This document shows positions 1-7,042 of a DNA stretch of 14,232 nt, piece after piece. A program made the translations under genes and the position numbers. The number at the start of each line of letters is the position of its first letter. The stretch's first letter is position 1. Under the pieces are notes generated by a model. It saw only the letters and a list, made by a program, of their open reading frames with translations, was not told the origin of the DNA and ran no database searches. Source of the DNA: JAJPHY01 sp040754475 (GTDB lineage: Bacteria > Actinomycetota > UBA4738 > HRBIN12); NCBI GenBank assembly GCA_040754475.1, contig JBFMCN010000018.1, forward strand, positions 1 to 14,232. The letters run 5' to 3'.

Positions 1-1089
1 CCCGCGTTCGAGCAGCGCGCGGCAGATCCTGTCGGCCTGCGGCCCGACGCCGACGTTCACGACGCCGCCTCGGTCCGCGGGGTTGCGGGGCGTTCGCACG
101 GGGAGCCCGGCGGCGTCGGCTCGCGCGATCAGGTACTCGGTCAGCTCGCTCTGGCGGGCGCGTATCCGTTCGACACCGACCTCGAGGATCACGTCGAGCC
201 CCCCTTGAGCGAGGAAGACGGAGGGCGCGGCCGGCGTTCCGTGCTCCAAGCGCCGGGCGGTTGGGTGGAGGTCGAGGTGGTCGTAGTCGAACGAGAACGG
301 GTCGCGTGTCGCGAGCCATCCCGTGACCATCGGCTCGAGCCCGCTGAGCAGCTCCCGGCGAGCGAACAGGAAACCCAGACCCGGCCCTCCGCACAGCCAC
401 TTGAGGACGCCCGTCGTGTAGAAGTCGCAGCGGAGGTCGTGGACATCCAGCGGGACGATCCCGGCGCCGTGGTAGTCGTCCACGAACGAGTAGGCTCCTC
501 GCTCCCGAGCCATCCGGCAGATCTCCTTGGCGTCCAGGAGGGCCGACGAGCGGTAGAGGACTCGGTTCACCATCACGACCGCGGTCTCGTCGTCGATCGC
601 CTCGTCGTACGCCTTGAGCGGGATGGTGAGCCCGTCGGGTGAGCGAAGCCAGACGATCTCCACGCCGCGGCGCCGCTGAGCGAGCCACACGTGTCCGTCG
701 GTCGGAAAGTCGAGCTCGGACATGACGACCTTTCGGCGCTTCGAGTAGTCCAGGCAGGTGGCGATCGTGGCGAGGGCGACGGAGACGTTCGCCGTGATCG
801 CGAACTCGTCGGCGTCACAGCGTGCCAGACGAGCGAACGAGCGCTTGAGAGCGCCCATCTTCGGGAAGATGTGCTCCATCCAGACGATGTCCGGGGCGCC
901 CTCGGCCGCCCACACGTCCAGGAACTCCCGGAGCGATGCACGGGCCCGATTGGATATCGGTCCAAGGGACGCGCTGATCAGGTAGGTCTTGCGCGAGAGG
1001 ACCGGGAACTCCTCCCGGTACGACTCCAGGGCCCTCTCGGCCGTCGGATTGCCAGCCTGCGGTCGGTACTGGTGTCCGGGCGACGTCAT
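1..1089 (-). CDS. Kynureninase-like class V PLP-dependent aminotransferase (partial, C-terminus beyond window)
   Basis: Reading the minus strand from ATG at 1089 gives an uninterrupted frame of 363 codons to the window edge, so the C-terminus is missing. The protein has the fold-type I, class V PLP layout: a phosphate-binding stretch TANVSVAL (99-106), FPTD (128-131), the DxxH pair D204/H207 in SFVDDYHGAG, and the likely Schiff-base lysine K230 in LKWLCGGPGLGFLF. The LDVHDL segment (214-219) and the GGPG after the lysine resemble kynureninase more than cysteine desulfurase. Kynureninases cleave kynurenine or 3-hydroxykynurenine, but no other tryptophan catabolic gene is visible, so the substrate is unassigned. 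The start fits the N-terminal alignment and lies 7 nt after a TAGGCT box with little Shine-Dalgarno complementarity. The gene is divergent from uvrA, with 84 bp between the start codons. The class V assignment is firm; the reaction is not. Confidence 0.88.
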   Translation of the reverse strand, partial: MTSPGHQYRPQAGNPTAERALESYREEFPVLSRKTYLISASLGPISNRARASLREFLDVWAAEGAPDIVWMEHIFPKMGALKRSFARLARCDADEFAITANVSVALATIATCLDYSKRRKVVMSELDFPTDGHVWLAQRRRGVEIVWLRSPDGLTIPLKAYDEAIDDETAVVMVNRVLYRSSALLDAKEICRMARERGAYSFVDDYHGAGIVPLDVHDLRCDFYTTGVLKWLCGGPGLGFLFARRELLSGLEPMVTGWLATRDPFSFDYDHLDLHPTARRLEHGTPAAPSVFLAQGGLDVILEVGVERIRARQSELTEYLIARADAAGLPVRTPRNPADRGGVVNVGVGPQADRICRALLERG

Positions 1090-1096
1090 GCTGCGG

Positions 1097-1102
1097 AGCC
1101 TA
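1097..1102 (-). promoter_or_regulatory. Putative -10 box (TAGGCT) for the leaderless class V aminotransferase
   Basis: On the minus strand TAGGCT is followed by 7 nt and then the ATG at 1089. The spacing matches the TAGAAT boxes ahead of uvrA and uvrC, which suggests transcription starts at or near the start codon. No good -35 hexamer is visible. An AAGG just upstream is a weak alternative ribosome-binding site, though rather far from the ATG. Confidence 0.4.
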
Positions 1103-1161
1103 CCTTGCCATGCCTGGTCGGCGCCGTGCGGTCGCCCGCGAGGCCTTGTCGGTGCCGCCAC

Positions 1162-1167
1162 TAGAAT
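1162..1167 (+). promoter_or_regulatory. Putative -10 box (TAGAAT) for leaderless uvrA
   Basis: TAGAAT lies 6 nt before the GTG at 1174, so a transcript starting about 7 nt after the box would begin on the start codon. No Shine-Dalgarno sequence fits between. A -35 hexamer is not obvious (a TTGTCG at 1146-1151 is too close). No GAAC-N4-GTTC LexA-type box was found in 1090-1173, so SOS control is not supported by this sequence. Confidence 0.55.
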
Positions 1168-1173
1168 GGCCGC

Positions 1174-4071
1174 GTGGGGACCGACAAGCTTGTGATTCAC
1201 GGCGCTCGTGAGCACAACCTGAAGAACATCACGCTCGAGCTCCCGCGTAACCAGCTCATCGTGTTCACCGGCCTGTCCGGCTCCGGGAAGAGCTCACTGG
1301 CGTTCGACACGATCTACGCGGAAGGCCAGCGCCGGTACGTGGAGTCCCTGTCGGCCTACGCCCGGCAGTTCCTGGGTCAGATGGAGAAGCCCGATGTCGA
1401 CTTCATCGAAGGCCTGTCTCCGGCGATCTCGATCGACCAGAAGTCCGCCTCGAAGAACCCGCGCTCCACCGTGGGCACGATCACCGAGGTCTACGACTAC
1501 CTGCGCGTCCTGTACGCGCGGATCGGTCACCCGCACTGCCCGAGGTGCGGCCGTCCCATCGGGCGCCAGACGCCGGACCAGATCGTGGACCAGGTGATGC
1601 AGCTCCCCGCAGGCACCAGGTTCCAGGTCCTCGCACCGGTCGTCCGAGGCCGCAAGGGCGAGTACGAGAAGCTGCTCGGGGATCTCGCGCACAAGGGATT
1701 CGTCCGCGCGCGGGTGGACGGGGAGCTTCGCGACCTCTCGGAGCCGATCCGCCTCGAACGCCACTACAAGCACACGATCGAGGTGGTCGTCGACCGGTTG
1801 GTGGCCGGGGCCGACATCCGTCGCCGGGTCGCCGACTCGATCGAGACGGCCCTGCAGCTCACCGAGGGCGTCGCCGCGGTGGCGGTGCAGGTGGACGGGA
1901 AGGAGGACGTGCAGACCTTCTCCCAGAAGCTGGCGTGCACGTACGACGGGATCTCGTACGACGAGCTCGCGCCCAGGAACTTCTCGTTCAACTCGCCGTA
2001 CGGGGCGTGCCAGACCTGCGACGGGCTCGGGACGCGCTTGGAGGTCGACGCGGAGCTGGTAGTGCCCGACCCCGACCTCTCGATCGATGAAGGCGCCATC
2101 GCGCCCTGGGCCGGCGCCCGGTTGGAGTACTGGTACCGGGTCCTCGAGGCGGTCGCGGAGGCCCACGGGTTCTCGACGAAGACCCCCTGGAAGAAGCTGC
2201 CGAAGAAGGCTCGCGATGTCGTCCTCGACGGCTCCGACGAGGAGATCTACGTCCGGTACAAGAACCGGTACGGACGGATGCGGGCCTACTGGACGACCTA
2301 CGAGGGCGTCATGTCGGTCGTGGAGCGCCGTCACGCCGAGACCGACTCCGACAGCCAGCGCGAGAAGCTCGGGCAGTTCATGCGCGAGATCCCATGCCGG
2401 GCGTGCGGCGGCGCGCGCCTGCGGCCCGAGACCCTGGCTGTGACCGTCGGTGGACTGAACATCGCGCAGCTCACCTCGCGCTCGATCCGCGACACGCTGC
2501 GGTTCTTCGACGAGGTCGAGTTCTCCGAGCGTGAGCACATGATCGCCGAGCGGCTCGTCAAGGAGATCCGCTCGCGTCTCGGGTTCCTCATGGACGTCGG
2601 GCTCGACTACCTCACACTGGATCGCGCGTCCGCCACCCTCGCGGGGGGCGAGGCGCAGCGCATCCGCCTGGCCACGCAGATCGGGAGTGGGCTCGTCGGA
2701 GTCCTCTATATCCTGGACGAGCCCTCGGTCGGTCTACATCAGCGTGACAACCGACGGCTCATCGACACGCTCCTGCGACTCCGCGACCTCGGGAACACCC
2801 TCATCGTCGTCGAGCACGACGAGGCCACGATCCATGCAGCCGATCGGATCGTGGACATCGGACCCGGCGCCGGCGAGCACGGCGGCGAGATCGTCTACTC
2901 GGGGGACCTCCGGGGGATCCTCGACTGCCGGGAGTCGATCACAGGCGCGTTCCTTTCGGGCCGCCGGGTGATACCCACCCCCGAGGTCCGCCGTACGCCG
3001 GGGGAACGATGGCTGAAGGTCCTCGGGGCCCGGGAGCACAACCTGAAGGCGATCGACCTACACGTTCCACTCGGCCTGTTCGTCTGCGTGACCGGGGTGA
3101 GCGGTTCCGGGAAGTCGACGCTGATCCAGGAGGTGCTGCTGAGAGCCCTGATGCAGAAGATCTACCGGTCGCGAGTGCTGCCCGGGAAGCACGGGAAGCT
3201 CGTCGGATGGGAGCAGATCGACAAGGTTGTCGACATCGACCAGTCGCCCATCGGGCGAACGCCGCGGTCCAACCCGGCCACCTACACGGGAGTCTTCGAC
3301 CACGCCCGGAACCTGTTCTCGCAGGTGCCTGAAGCCCGTGTGCGCGGCTACCGGCCCGGCCGCTTCTCCTTCAACGTCCGCGGGGGTCGGTGCGAGAACT
3401 GCGCCGGCGACGGTCAGATCAAGATCGAGATGCACTTCCTGCCGGACGTCTACGTGACCTGCGAGGTCTGCAAGGGCCGCCGCTACAACCGGGAGACGCT
3501 CGAGGTGAGGTACAGGGGCCGCTCCGTCGCGGACGTGCTCGAGATGAGCGTCGACGAAGCCCTCGAGTTCTTCCGGAACATACCTGTCATCAAGCGGCAC
3601 CTGCAGACGCTTGCGGACGTCGGCCTGGGCTACGTGAAGCTGGGCCAGCCGGCTCCGACGCTGTCGGGCGGAGAGGCCCAGCGGATCAAGCTCGCGTCCG
3701 AGCTGCAGAAGCGGGCGACCGGCAACACCTTCTACATCCTGGACGAGCCCACGACCGGCCTGCACTTCGAAGACATCCGGAAATTGCTCGCCGTCCTCCA
3801 GCGCCTCGTCGCCGCCGGCAACACCATCCTCGTGATCGAGCACAACCTCGACGTGATCAAGACCGCCGACTGGATCATCGACCTCGGGCCCGAGGGAGGG
3901 GAGGCTGGGGGTTGGATCGTGGCAGCCGGTCCACCAGAGGCCGTCGCCGGCGATCCGGGCTCGTACACCGGCCAGTTCCTTGCGGAGGTCCTGGGCCGGC
4001 TTCCCCTCGACCTCGAGCACGAACCGCGGAGCGCAGAAGCGGAGATGGCGCAGGTAGGGCCCATAGAATGA
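1174..4071 (+). CDS. uvrA: Excinuclease ABC subunit A (UvrA)
   Basis: UvrA is the damage-scanning, DNA-binding ATPase of cytoplasmic nucleotide excision repair; it loads UvrB on lesions. The 965 residues are slightly longer than the usual ~940-950. Two ABC cassettes are visible. Cassette I has Walker A GLSGSGKS (33-40), signature LAGGE (489-493) and Walker B ILDEPS (513-518). Cassette II has Walker A GVSGSGKS (641-648), signature LSGGE (830-834) and Walker B ILDEPT (855-860). Zinc modules: C122/C125 with C408/C411; C255, C279 and C282 with D258 where many homologues have Cys; and an intact C740/C743/C763/C766. Two oddities are the Ala in signature I and the incomplete Cys set in the second module. 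The GTG start is set by homology (KLVIHGAREHNLKN) and the TAGAAT box. uvrC follows after 4 bp; uvrB, often adjacent, is absent here. Confidence 0.97.
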   Translation: MGTDKLVIHGAREHNLKNITLELPRNQLIVFTGLSGSGKSSLAFDTIYAEGQRRYVESLSAYARQFLGQMEKPDVDFIEGLSPAISIDQKSASKNPRSTVGTITEVYDYLRVLYARIGHPHCPRCGRPIGRQTPDQIVDQVMQLPAGTRFQVLAPVVRGRKGEYEKLLGDLAHKGFVRARVDGELRDLSEPIRLERHYKHTIEVVVDRLVAGADIRRRVADSIETALQLTEGVAAVAVQVDGKEDVQTFSQKLACTYDGISYDELAPRNFSFNSPYGACQTCDGLGTRLEVDAELVVPDPDLSIDEGAIAPWAGARLEYWYRVLEAVAEAHGFSTKTPWKKLPKKARDVVLDGSDEEIYVRYKNRYGRMRAYWTTYEGVMSVVERRHAETDSDSQREKLGQFMREIPCRACGGARLRPETLAVTVGGLNIAQLTSRSIRDTLRFFDEVEFSEREHMIAERLVKEIRSRLGFLMDVGLDYLTLDRASATLAGGEAQRIRLATQIGSGLVGVLYILDEPSVGLHQRDNRRLIDTLLRLRDLGNTLIVVEHDEATIHAADRIVDIGPGAGEHGGEIVYSGDLRGILDCRESITGAFLSGRRVIPTPEVRRTPGERWLKVLGAREHNLKAIDLHVPLGLFVCVTGVSGSGKSTLIQEVLLRALMQKIYRSRVLPGKHGKLVGWEQIDKVVDIDQSPIGRTPRSNPATYTGVFDHARNLFSQVPEARVRGYRPGRFSFNVRGGRCENCAGDGQIKIEMHFLPDVYVTCEVCKGRRYNRETLEVRYRGRSVADVLEMSVDEALEFFRNIPVIKRHLQTLADVGLGYVKLGQPAPTLSGGEAQRIKLASELQKRATGNTFYILDEPTTGLHFEDIRKLLAVLQRLVAAGNTILVIEHNLDVIKTADWIIDLGPEGGEAGGWIVAAGPPEAVAGDPGSYTGQFLAEVLGRLPLDLEHEPRSAEAEMAQVGPIE
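4064..4069 (+). promoter_or_regulatory. Putative -10 box (TAGAAT) for leaderless uvrC, overlapping the uvrA stop
   Basis: A second TAGAAT sits exactly 6 nt before the uvrC GTG at 4076 and its last base is the first base of the uvrA TGA stop. The geometry is identical to that ahead of uvrA. This suggests uvrC has its own leaderless transcript besides any read-through from uvrA. No -35 hexamer is clear. Confidence 0.5.
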
Positions 4072-4075
4072 GCGG

Positions 4076-5962
4076 GTGAGCGTTCCCCGACCCGAAACCT
4101 CCCAGATCCCGGACCGGCCCGGGGCGTACCTGTTCCGGGACGGCGACGGCCGTGTCGTCTACGTGGGCAAGGCGCGTTCGCTCCGCAAGCGCGTCCCGAG
4201 CTACTGGGGCAGGCCCCTGCACCCGCGAACGGAAGCGATGACGTCGGCGGCCGCATCTGTCGAGTGGATCGTCGCGTCGACCGAGGTCGACGCGCTCATG
4301 CTCGAGTACAACCTCATCCAGGAGCATCGACCCCGGTTCAACATCCGCTACCGGGACGACAAGTCCTATCCCTACCTCGCTCTGACCGTCGGGGAACGGT
4401 GGCCGAGAGCGCAGGTCCTGCGGGGCACCAAGCGCAAGAACGTGCGCTACTTCGGCCCCTTCGGCCACGCCTACGCGATTCGCGAGACGCTCGACGCCCT
4501 GACGCGGGTCTTCCCGGTCCGAACCTGCTCGAACACGTTCTTCGACCAACGGGCACGCGCCGGGCGGCCGTGCCTGTACCACGACATCGGGCGCTGCGCG
4601 GGGCCCTGCGTGCCGGAGGCGACCGGCGCAACCGAGGCCTCGTACCGCGCTCAGGTGGACGCCCTGGGCGACTTCCTGGCCGGAAACGAGCGTCCCGTCC
4701 TTGCGCGCCTCGAGCGCGAGATGCGGGAGGCCGCCGAACGGCAGGAGTACGAGCTGGCGGCCAAGGTTCGGGATCAGCTCGCCGCCGCGCGGCGGGCACT
4801 TGAGAGCCAGGAGATGGTGCTCACGCAGCCGGAGCATCTGGACGTCGTCGGTCTCGTCGAGGACGATCTAGAGGCCGCGTTCCAGGTCTTCTTCGTACGC
4901 AAGGGCCGCGTGATGGGACGGAAGGGCTGGATAGTCGACCGCGTCGAGGAGCTGGACCGGCCGCAGCTGCTCGCCTCGTTCATCCGCGAGCTGGCGATGG
5001 AGCGGGGGGATCTCGCTCCCAGGATCCTCCTTCCCGAGATCCCCGCCGACGCGGACGTCCTGGCCGACTGGCTGGGCGACCGGCGGGGGAGCCACGTCAC
5101 CTTCGCCGTTCCGGCTCGTGGGGCCAAGCGGAAGCTCCTCGAGGTGGTGACCCAGAACGCGCGGGAGCATTTCCAGCGCCACAAGCTCCGCCGCGCTTCG
5201 GACTTCGGTGCGCGCTCGCGGGCGCTCGCCGAGCTCGGGAACGTGCTGGGGCTCGAGCAGGCGCCGCTTCGGATCGAGTGCTACGACGTCTCGAACCTCG
5301 GGCGCACCGACAAGGTTGGGTCGATGGTGGTGTTCGAGGACGGGCTTCCGAAGCGGAGCGAATACCGGCGGTTCGAGGTCAAGGGCGTGCCGGGGCAGGA
5401 CGATCTCGCCAGCATGGAGGAGATGCTGCGCCGGCGCTTCGCCCGCCTGAAGGCCGAGGCCCACGACGATGGCGGAAGGAGACACCGGTTCGCCTACCCG
5501 CCCGCGCTCGTCGTCGTCGACGGGGGCCGCGGACAGCTTGGGGTGGCGACCCGAACGCTGGCGGACGCCGAGCTCCGCATCCCTGCCGTCGGCCTCGCGA
5601 AGCGGCTCGAGGAGGTCTACCTCCCCGGTCGGCCAGACCCGCTGCGGATCGTGAGGGGGTCGGAGGCCCTCTTCGTCCTCCAGCATCTGCGCGACGAGGC
5701 GCACCGCTTCGCCGTTACCTATCACCGCCAGAAGCGGTCCAAGCGTGCGGTGGCCTCACCGCTGGACGACATCCCAGGGATCGGTCCGTCCCGCAAGAAG
5801 GCTCTCCTCAGGCGCTTCGGGTCGCTCGCCCGGCTGTCTCGCGCGAGCGTCGAGGAGATCGCGGAGACTGCGGGCTTCGGGCCAGACCTCGCGAGGACCG
5901 TCTACGAGCGACTCCACAGCATCGCGGGTGCTGCCGATGTCGAAGATAGGGAGAGCTCCTGA
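4076..5962 (+). CDS. uvrC: Excinuclease ABC subunit C (UvrC)
   Basis: UvrC makes the 3' and 5' incisions flanking a lesion held by UvrB. The 628 residues match family length. Domains in order: a GIY-YIG nuclease (about 11-95) with G16-A-Y18, Y29-V-G31, R39, E77 and N89 for the 3' cut; four cysteines C151/C166/C174/C178 whose spacing matches the iron-sulfur cluster reported for E. coli UvrC; a UVR helical hairpin that contacts UvrB (about 208-243); an RNase H-like nuclease for the 5' cut, with D404 in CYDVSN and D482 in VVVDGG; and C-terminal tandem helix-hairpin-helix motifs starting near DIPGIGP. The GIY motif reads GAY, a mild variant. GTG 4076 is supported by homology and the TAGAAT box. 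The stop overlaps the rapZ start as TGATG, so the two are probably co-transcribed. Confidence 0.97.
   Translation: MSVPRPETSQIPDRPGAYLFRDGDGRVVYVGKARSLRKRVPSYWGRPLHPRTEAMTSAAASVEWIVASTEVDALMLEYNLIQEHRPRFNIRYRDDKSYPYLALTVGERWPRAQVLRGTKRKNVRYFGPFGHAYAIRETLDALTRVFPVRTCSNTFFDQRARAGRPCLYHDIGRCAGPCVPEATGATEASYRAQVDALGDFLAGNERPVLARLEREMREAAERQEYELAAKVRDQLAAARRALESQEMVLTQPEHLDVVGLVEDDLEAAFQVFFVRKGRVMGRKGWIVDRVEELDRPQLLASFIRELAMERGDLAPRILLPEIPADADVLADWLGDRRGSHVTFAVPARGAKRKLLEVVTQNAREHFQRHKLRRASDFGARSRALAELGNVLGLEQAPLRIECYDVSNLGRTDKVGSMVVFEDGLPKRSEYRRFEVKGVPGQDDLASMEEMLRRRFARLKAEAHDDGGRRHRFAYPPALVVVDGGRGQLGVATRTLADAELRIPAVGLAKRLEEVYLPGRPDPLRIVRGSEALFVLQHLRDEAHRFAVTYHRQKRSKRAVASPLDDIPGIGPSRKKALLRRFGSLARLSRASVEEIAETAGFGPDLARTVYERLHSIAGAADVEDRESS
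5947..5954 (+). promoter_or_regulatory. Ribosome-binding site of rapZ
   Basis: AGGGAGAG within the last codons of uvrC lies about 7 nt before the ATG at 5962. It supports that start and coupled translation with uvrC. Confidence 0.55.
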
Positions 5963-6897
5963 TGTCGGACCCGGCGGAACGGACTGACGAGAACAAGGAC
6001 GCGGAAGCGGGCGGGGCCTTGCCCGCTCGTCGGCGATCCCGTGGACCCGGGTTCACCATCATCACCGGCCTTTCGGGCGCGGGTCGGTCGGAGACGGCGA
6101 AGTGCCTGGAGGATCTCGGGTACTTCGTGGTGGACAACCTGCCACCCGCGCTGCTGCCGAAGATGGCCGAGCTCGCGGGGCGCCCCGGCGGCCCGGGCCG
6201 CGTGGCCACGGTCGTGGACGCTCGGGGTGGTGTGTTCTTCGGTGAGCTATCGAGGGCGCTCGAGGAGCTCCAGGAACTGGACATCCCCTACCGGATCCTC
6301 TACCTGGAAGCGTCGGACGAAGCCCTCGTGAACCGCTATGCGGCTACGCGCCACCGCCATCCGCTGGCGCCGGCCGACCGTGTCATCGAGGGTATCCGAA
6401 AGGAGCGTCTCCTGATGGAGACCCTCCGCGGCGAGGCGGACCTCATCCTGGACACGTCCGGTCTGACGCCGCACGAGTTGCGCGACCGGCTGCGCGACGC
6501 GTTCTCGGACGCGCCCCCGGAGGCGCACCTCCAGGTCTCCCTGATCTCGTTCGGCTACAAGTACGGGACGCCGCGAGACGCCGACCTCGTGATCGACGTC
6601 CGGTTCCTTCCAAACCCGTACTGGATCGACGAGCTCCGCCCCTTGGTGGGCACGGAAGAGCCCGTTAGGACCTACGTCAGGGGCCAGCAGACGTACAGGG
6701 AGTTCATGCGTCGCCTCCGCTCGCTGCTCGGGTTCATGGTTCCCGGGTTCGTCGCCGAGGGAAAGTCCTACCTCACCGTCGCCGTGGGCTGTACCGGTGG
6801 GCGACACCGTTCCGTTGTCGTCGCCGAGGAGCTGGCCGCGTTCTTCCGAGACAAGGGGCTCCCGGTTTCGGTCGACCATCGGGACGTCGACCGTTAG
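5962..6897 (+). CDS. rapZ: RapZ/YvcJ family P-loop nucleotide- and RNA-binding protein
   Basis: RapZ proteins bind nucleotides and, in enterobacteria, act as an RNase adaptor for the small RNA that tunes glucosamine-6-phosphate synthase; the role in Gram-positive relatives is less clear. The 311 residues are near family length (about 285-300) plus an N-terminal charged, probably disordered extension (1-29). The P-loop is GLSGAGRS (36-43), with Arg42 where E. coli and Bacillus have Lys; I recall Arg as common in actinobacterial homologues. EDLGYFVVDNLPP (50-62) is a family hallmark. The C-terminal domain keeps FGYKYG (197-202), DVRFLPNPYW (212-221) and GCTGGRHRS (276-284). In many Gram-positives the order is rapZ-yvcK-whiA; here neither partner follows. 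The ATG is fixed by the TGATG overlap with uvrC and a nearby ribosome-binding site. Confidence 0.95.
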   Translation: MSDPAERTDENKDAEAGGALPARRRSRGPGFTIITGLSGAGRSETAKCLEDLGYFVVDNLPPALLPKMAELAGRPGGPGRVATVVDARGGVFFGELSRALEELQELDIPYRILYLEASDEALVNRYAATRHRHPLAPADRVIEGIRKERLLMETLRGEADLILDTSGLTPHELRDRLRDAFSDAPPEAHLQVSLISFGYKYGTPRDADLVIDVRFLPNPYWIDELRPLVGTEEPVRTYVRGQQTYREFMRRLRSLLGFMVPGFVAEGKSYLTVAVGCTGGRHRSVVVAEELAAFFRDKGLPVSVDHRDVDR

Positions 6898-6955
6898 AGA
6901 CCGTTCCCAGCCCCGTTCCGCGAGCTGTACGGCGAGCCGTTCCCGGGGGCCGTTC
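6891..6955 (+). repeat. Five spaced CCGTT direct repeats upstream of gap
   Basis: CCGTT begins at 6891, 6901, 6913, 6937 and 6950; the first is inside the last codons of rapZ, and the last four extend to CCGTTC. Intervals are 10, 12, 24 and 13 nt, close to one or two helical turns. The first two copies are part of a 7-base repeat GACCGTT at 6889 and 6899. The block ends about 50 nt before the proposed gap -10 box, a reasonable place for a regulator array. Function is inferred only. Confidence 0.4.
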
Positions 6956-6957
6956 GA

Positions 6958-6982
6958 CCGGGGAGGTCCCGGCCGAAGGCCG
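6958..6982 (+). other. Overlapping short GC hairpins between rapZ and gap
   Basis: CCGGG (6958-6962) can pair with CCCGG (6968-6972), and CGGCC (6970-6974) can pair with GGCCG (6978-6982) across a GAA loop. The arms share bases, so the two are mutually exclusive. No T-run follows, so this is not a standard intrinsic terminator. It could slow or end rapZ transcription or simply reflect GC-rich sequence. Confidence 0.3.
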
Positions 6983-7007
6983 TGGTCGGTTACTTGGCGG
7001 GATTGGC

Positions 7008-7013
7008 TAGGAT
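7008..7013 (+). promoter_or_regulatory. Putative -10 box (TAGGAT) of the glycolytic operon
   Basis: TAGGAT lies in the 145-bp rapZ-gap gap, 29 nt before the gap ATG, predicting a leader of about 23 nt. It shares the TAGNNT form of the other proposed boxes in the window but, unlike them, is followed by a strong ribosome-binding site. The -35 region is weak; a TTGGC at 6994 is too close for a standard spacer. Confidence 0.45.
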
Positions 7014-7030
7014 TTGGGCGACCGCCTCAT

Positions 7031-7036
7031 AGGAGG
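7031..7036 (+). promoter_or_regulatory. Strong ribosome-binding site (AGGAGG) of gap
   Basis: A perfect AGGAGG sits 6 nt before ATG 7043. It decides the gap start against the open frame that continues upstream into the end of rapZ, and it fits the high expression expected of a glycolytic gene. Confidence 0.85.
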
Positions 7037-7042
7037 ACGACC

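Noticed and set aside
1090..1173. SOS (LexA) operator upstream of uvrA
   Set aside because: No GAAC-N4-GTTC-like inverted repeat or close variant is visible in the region.
205..1195. Plus-strand open frames in the first kilobase
   Set aside because: They lie antisense to the class V aminotransferase, whose minus-strand frame is unbroken and carries catalytic motifs. The plus-strand products are Arg/Ser-rich without motifs.
1294..4020. Long minus-strand open frames under uvrA (1294-2538 and 3058-4020)
   Set aside because: Both mirror the codon structure of uvrA, are rich in Arg, Asp, Leu and Val, and show no domain. They are compositional shadows.
6797..7042. Upstream in-frame extension of gap into rapZ
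   Set aside because: AGGAGG precedes ATG 7043, the family N-terminus begins there, and the extension is an off-frame reading of rapZ and the intergenic region.
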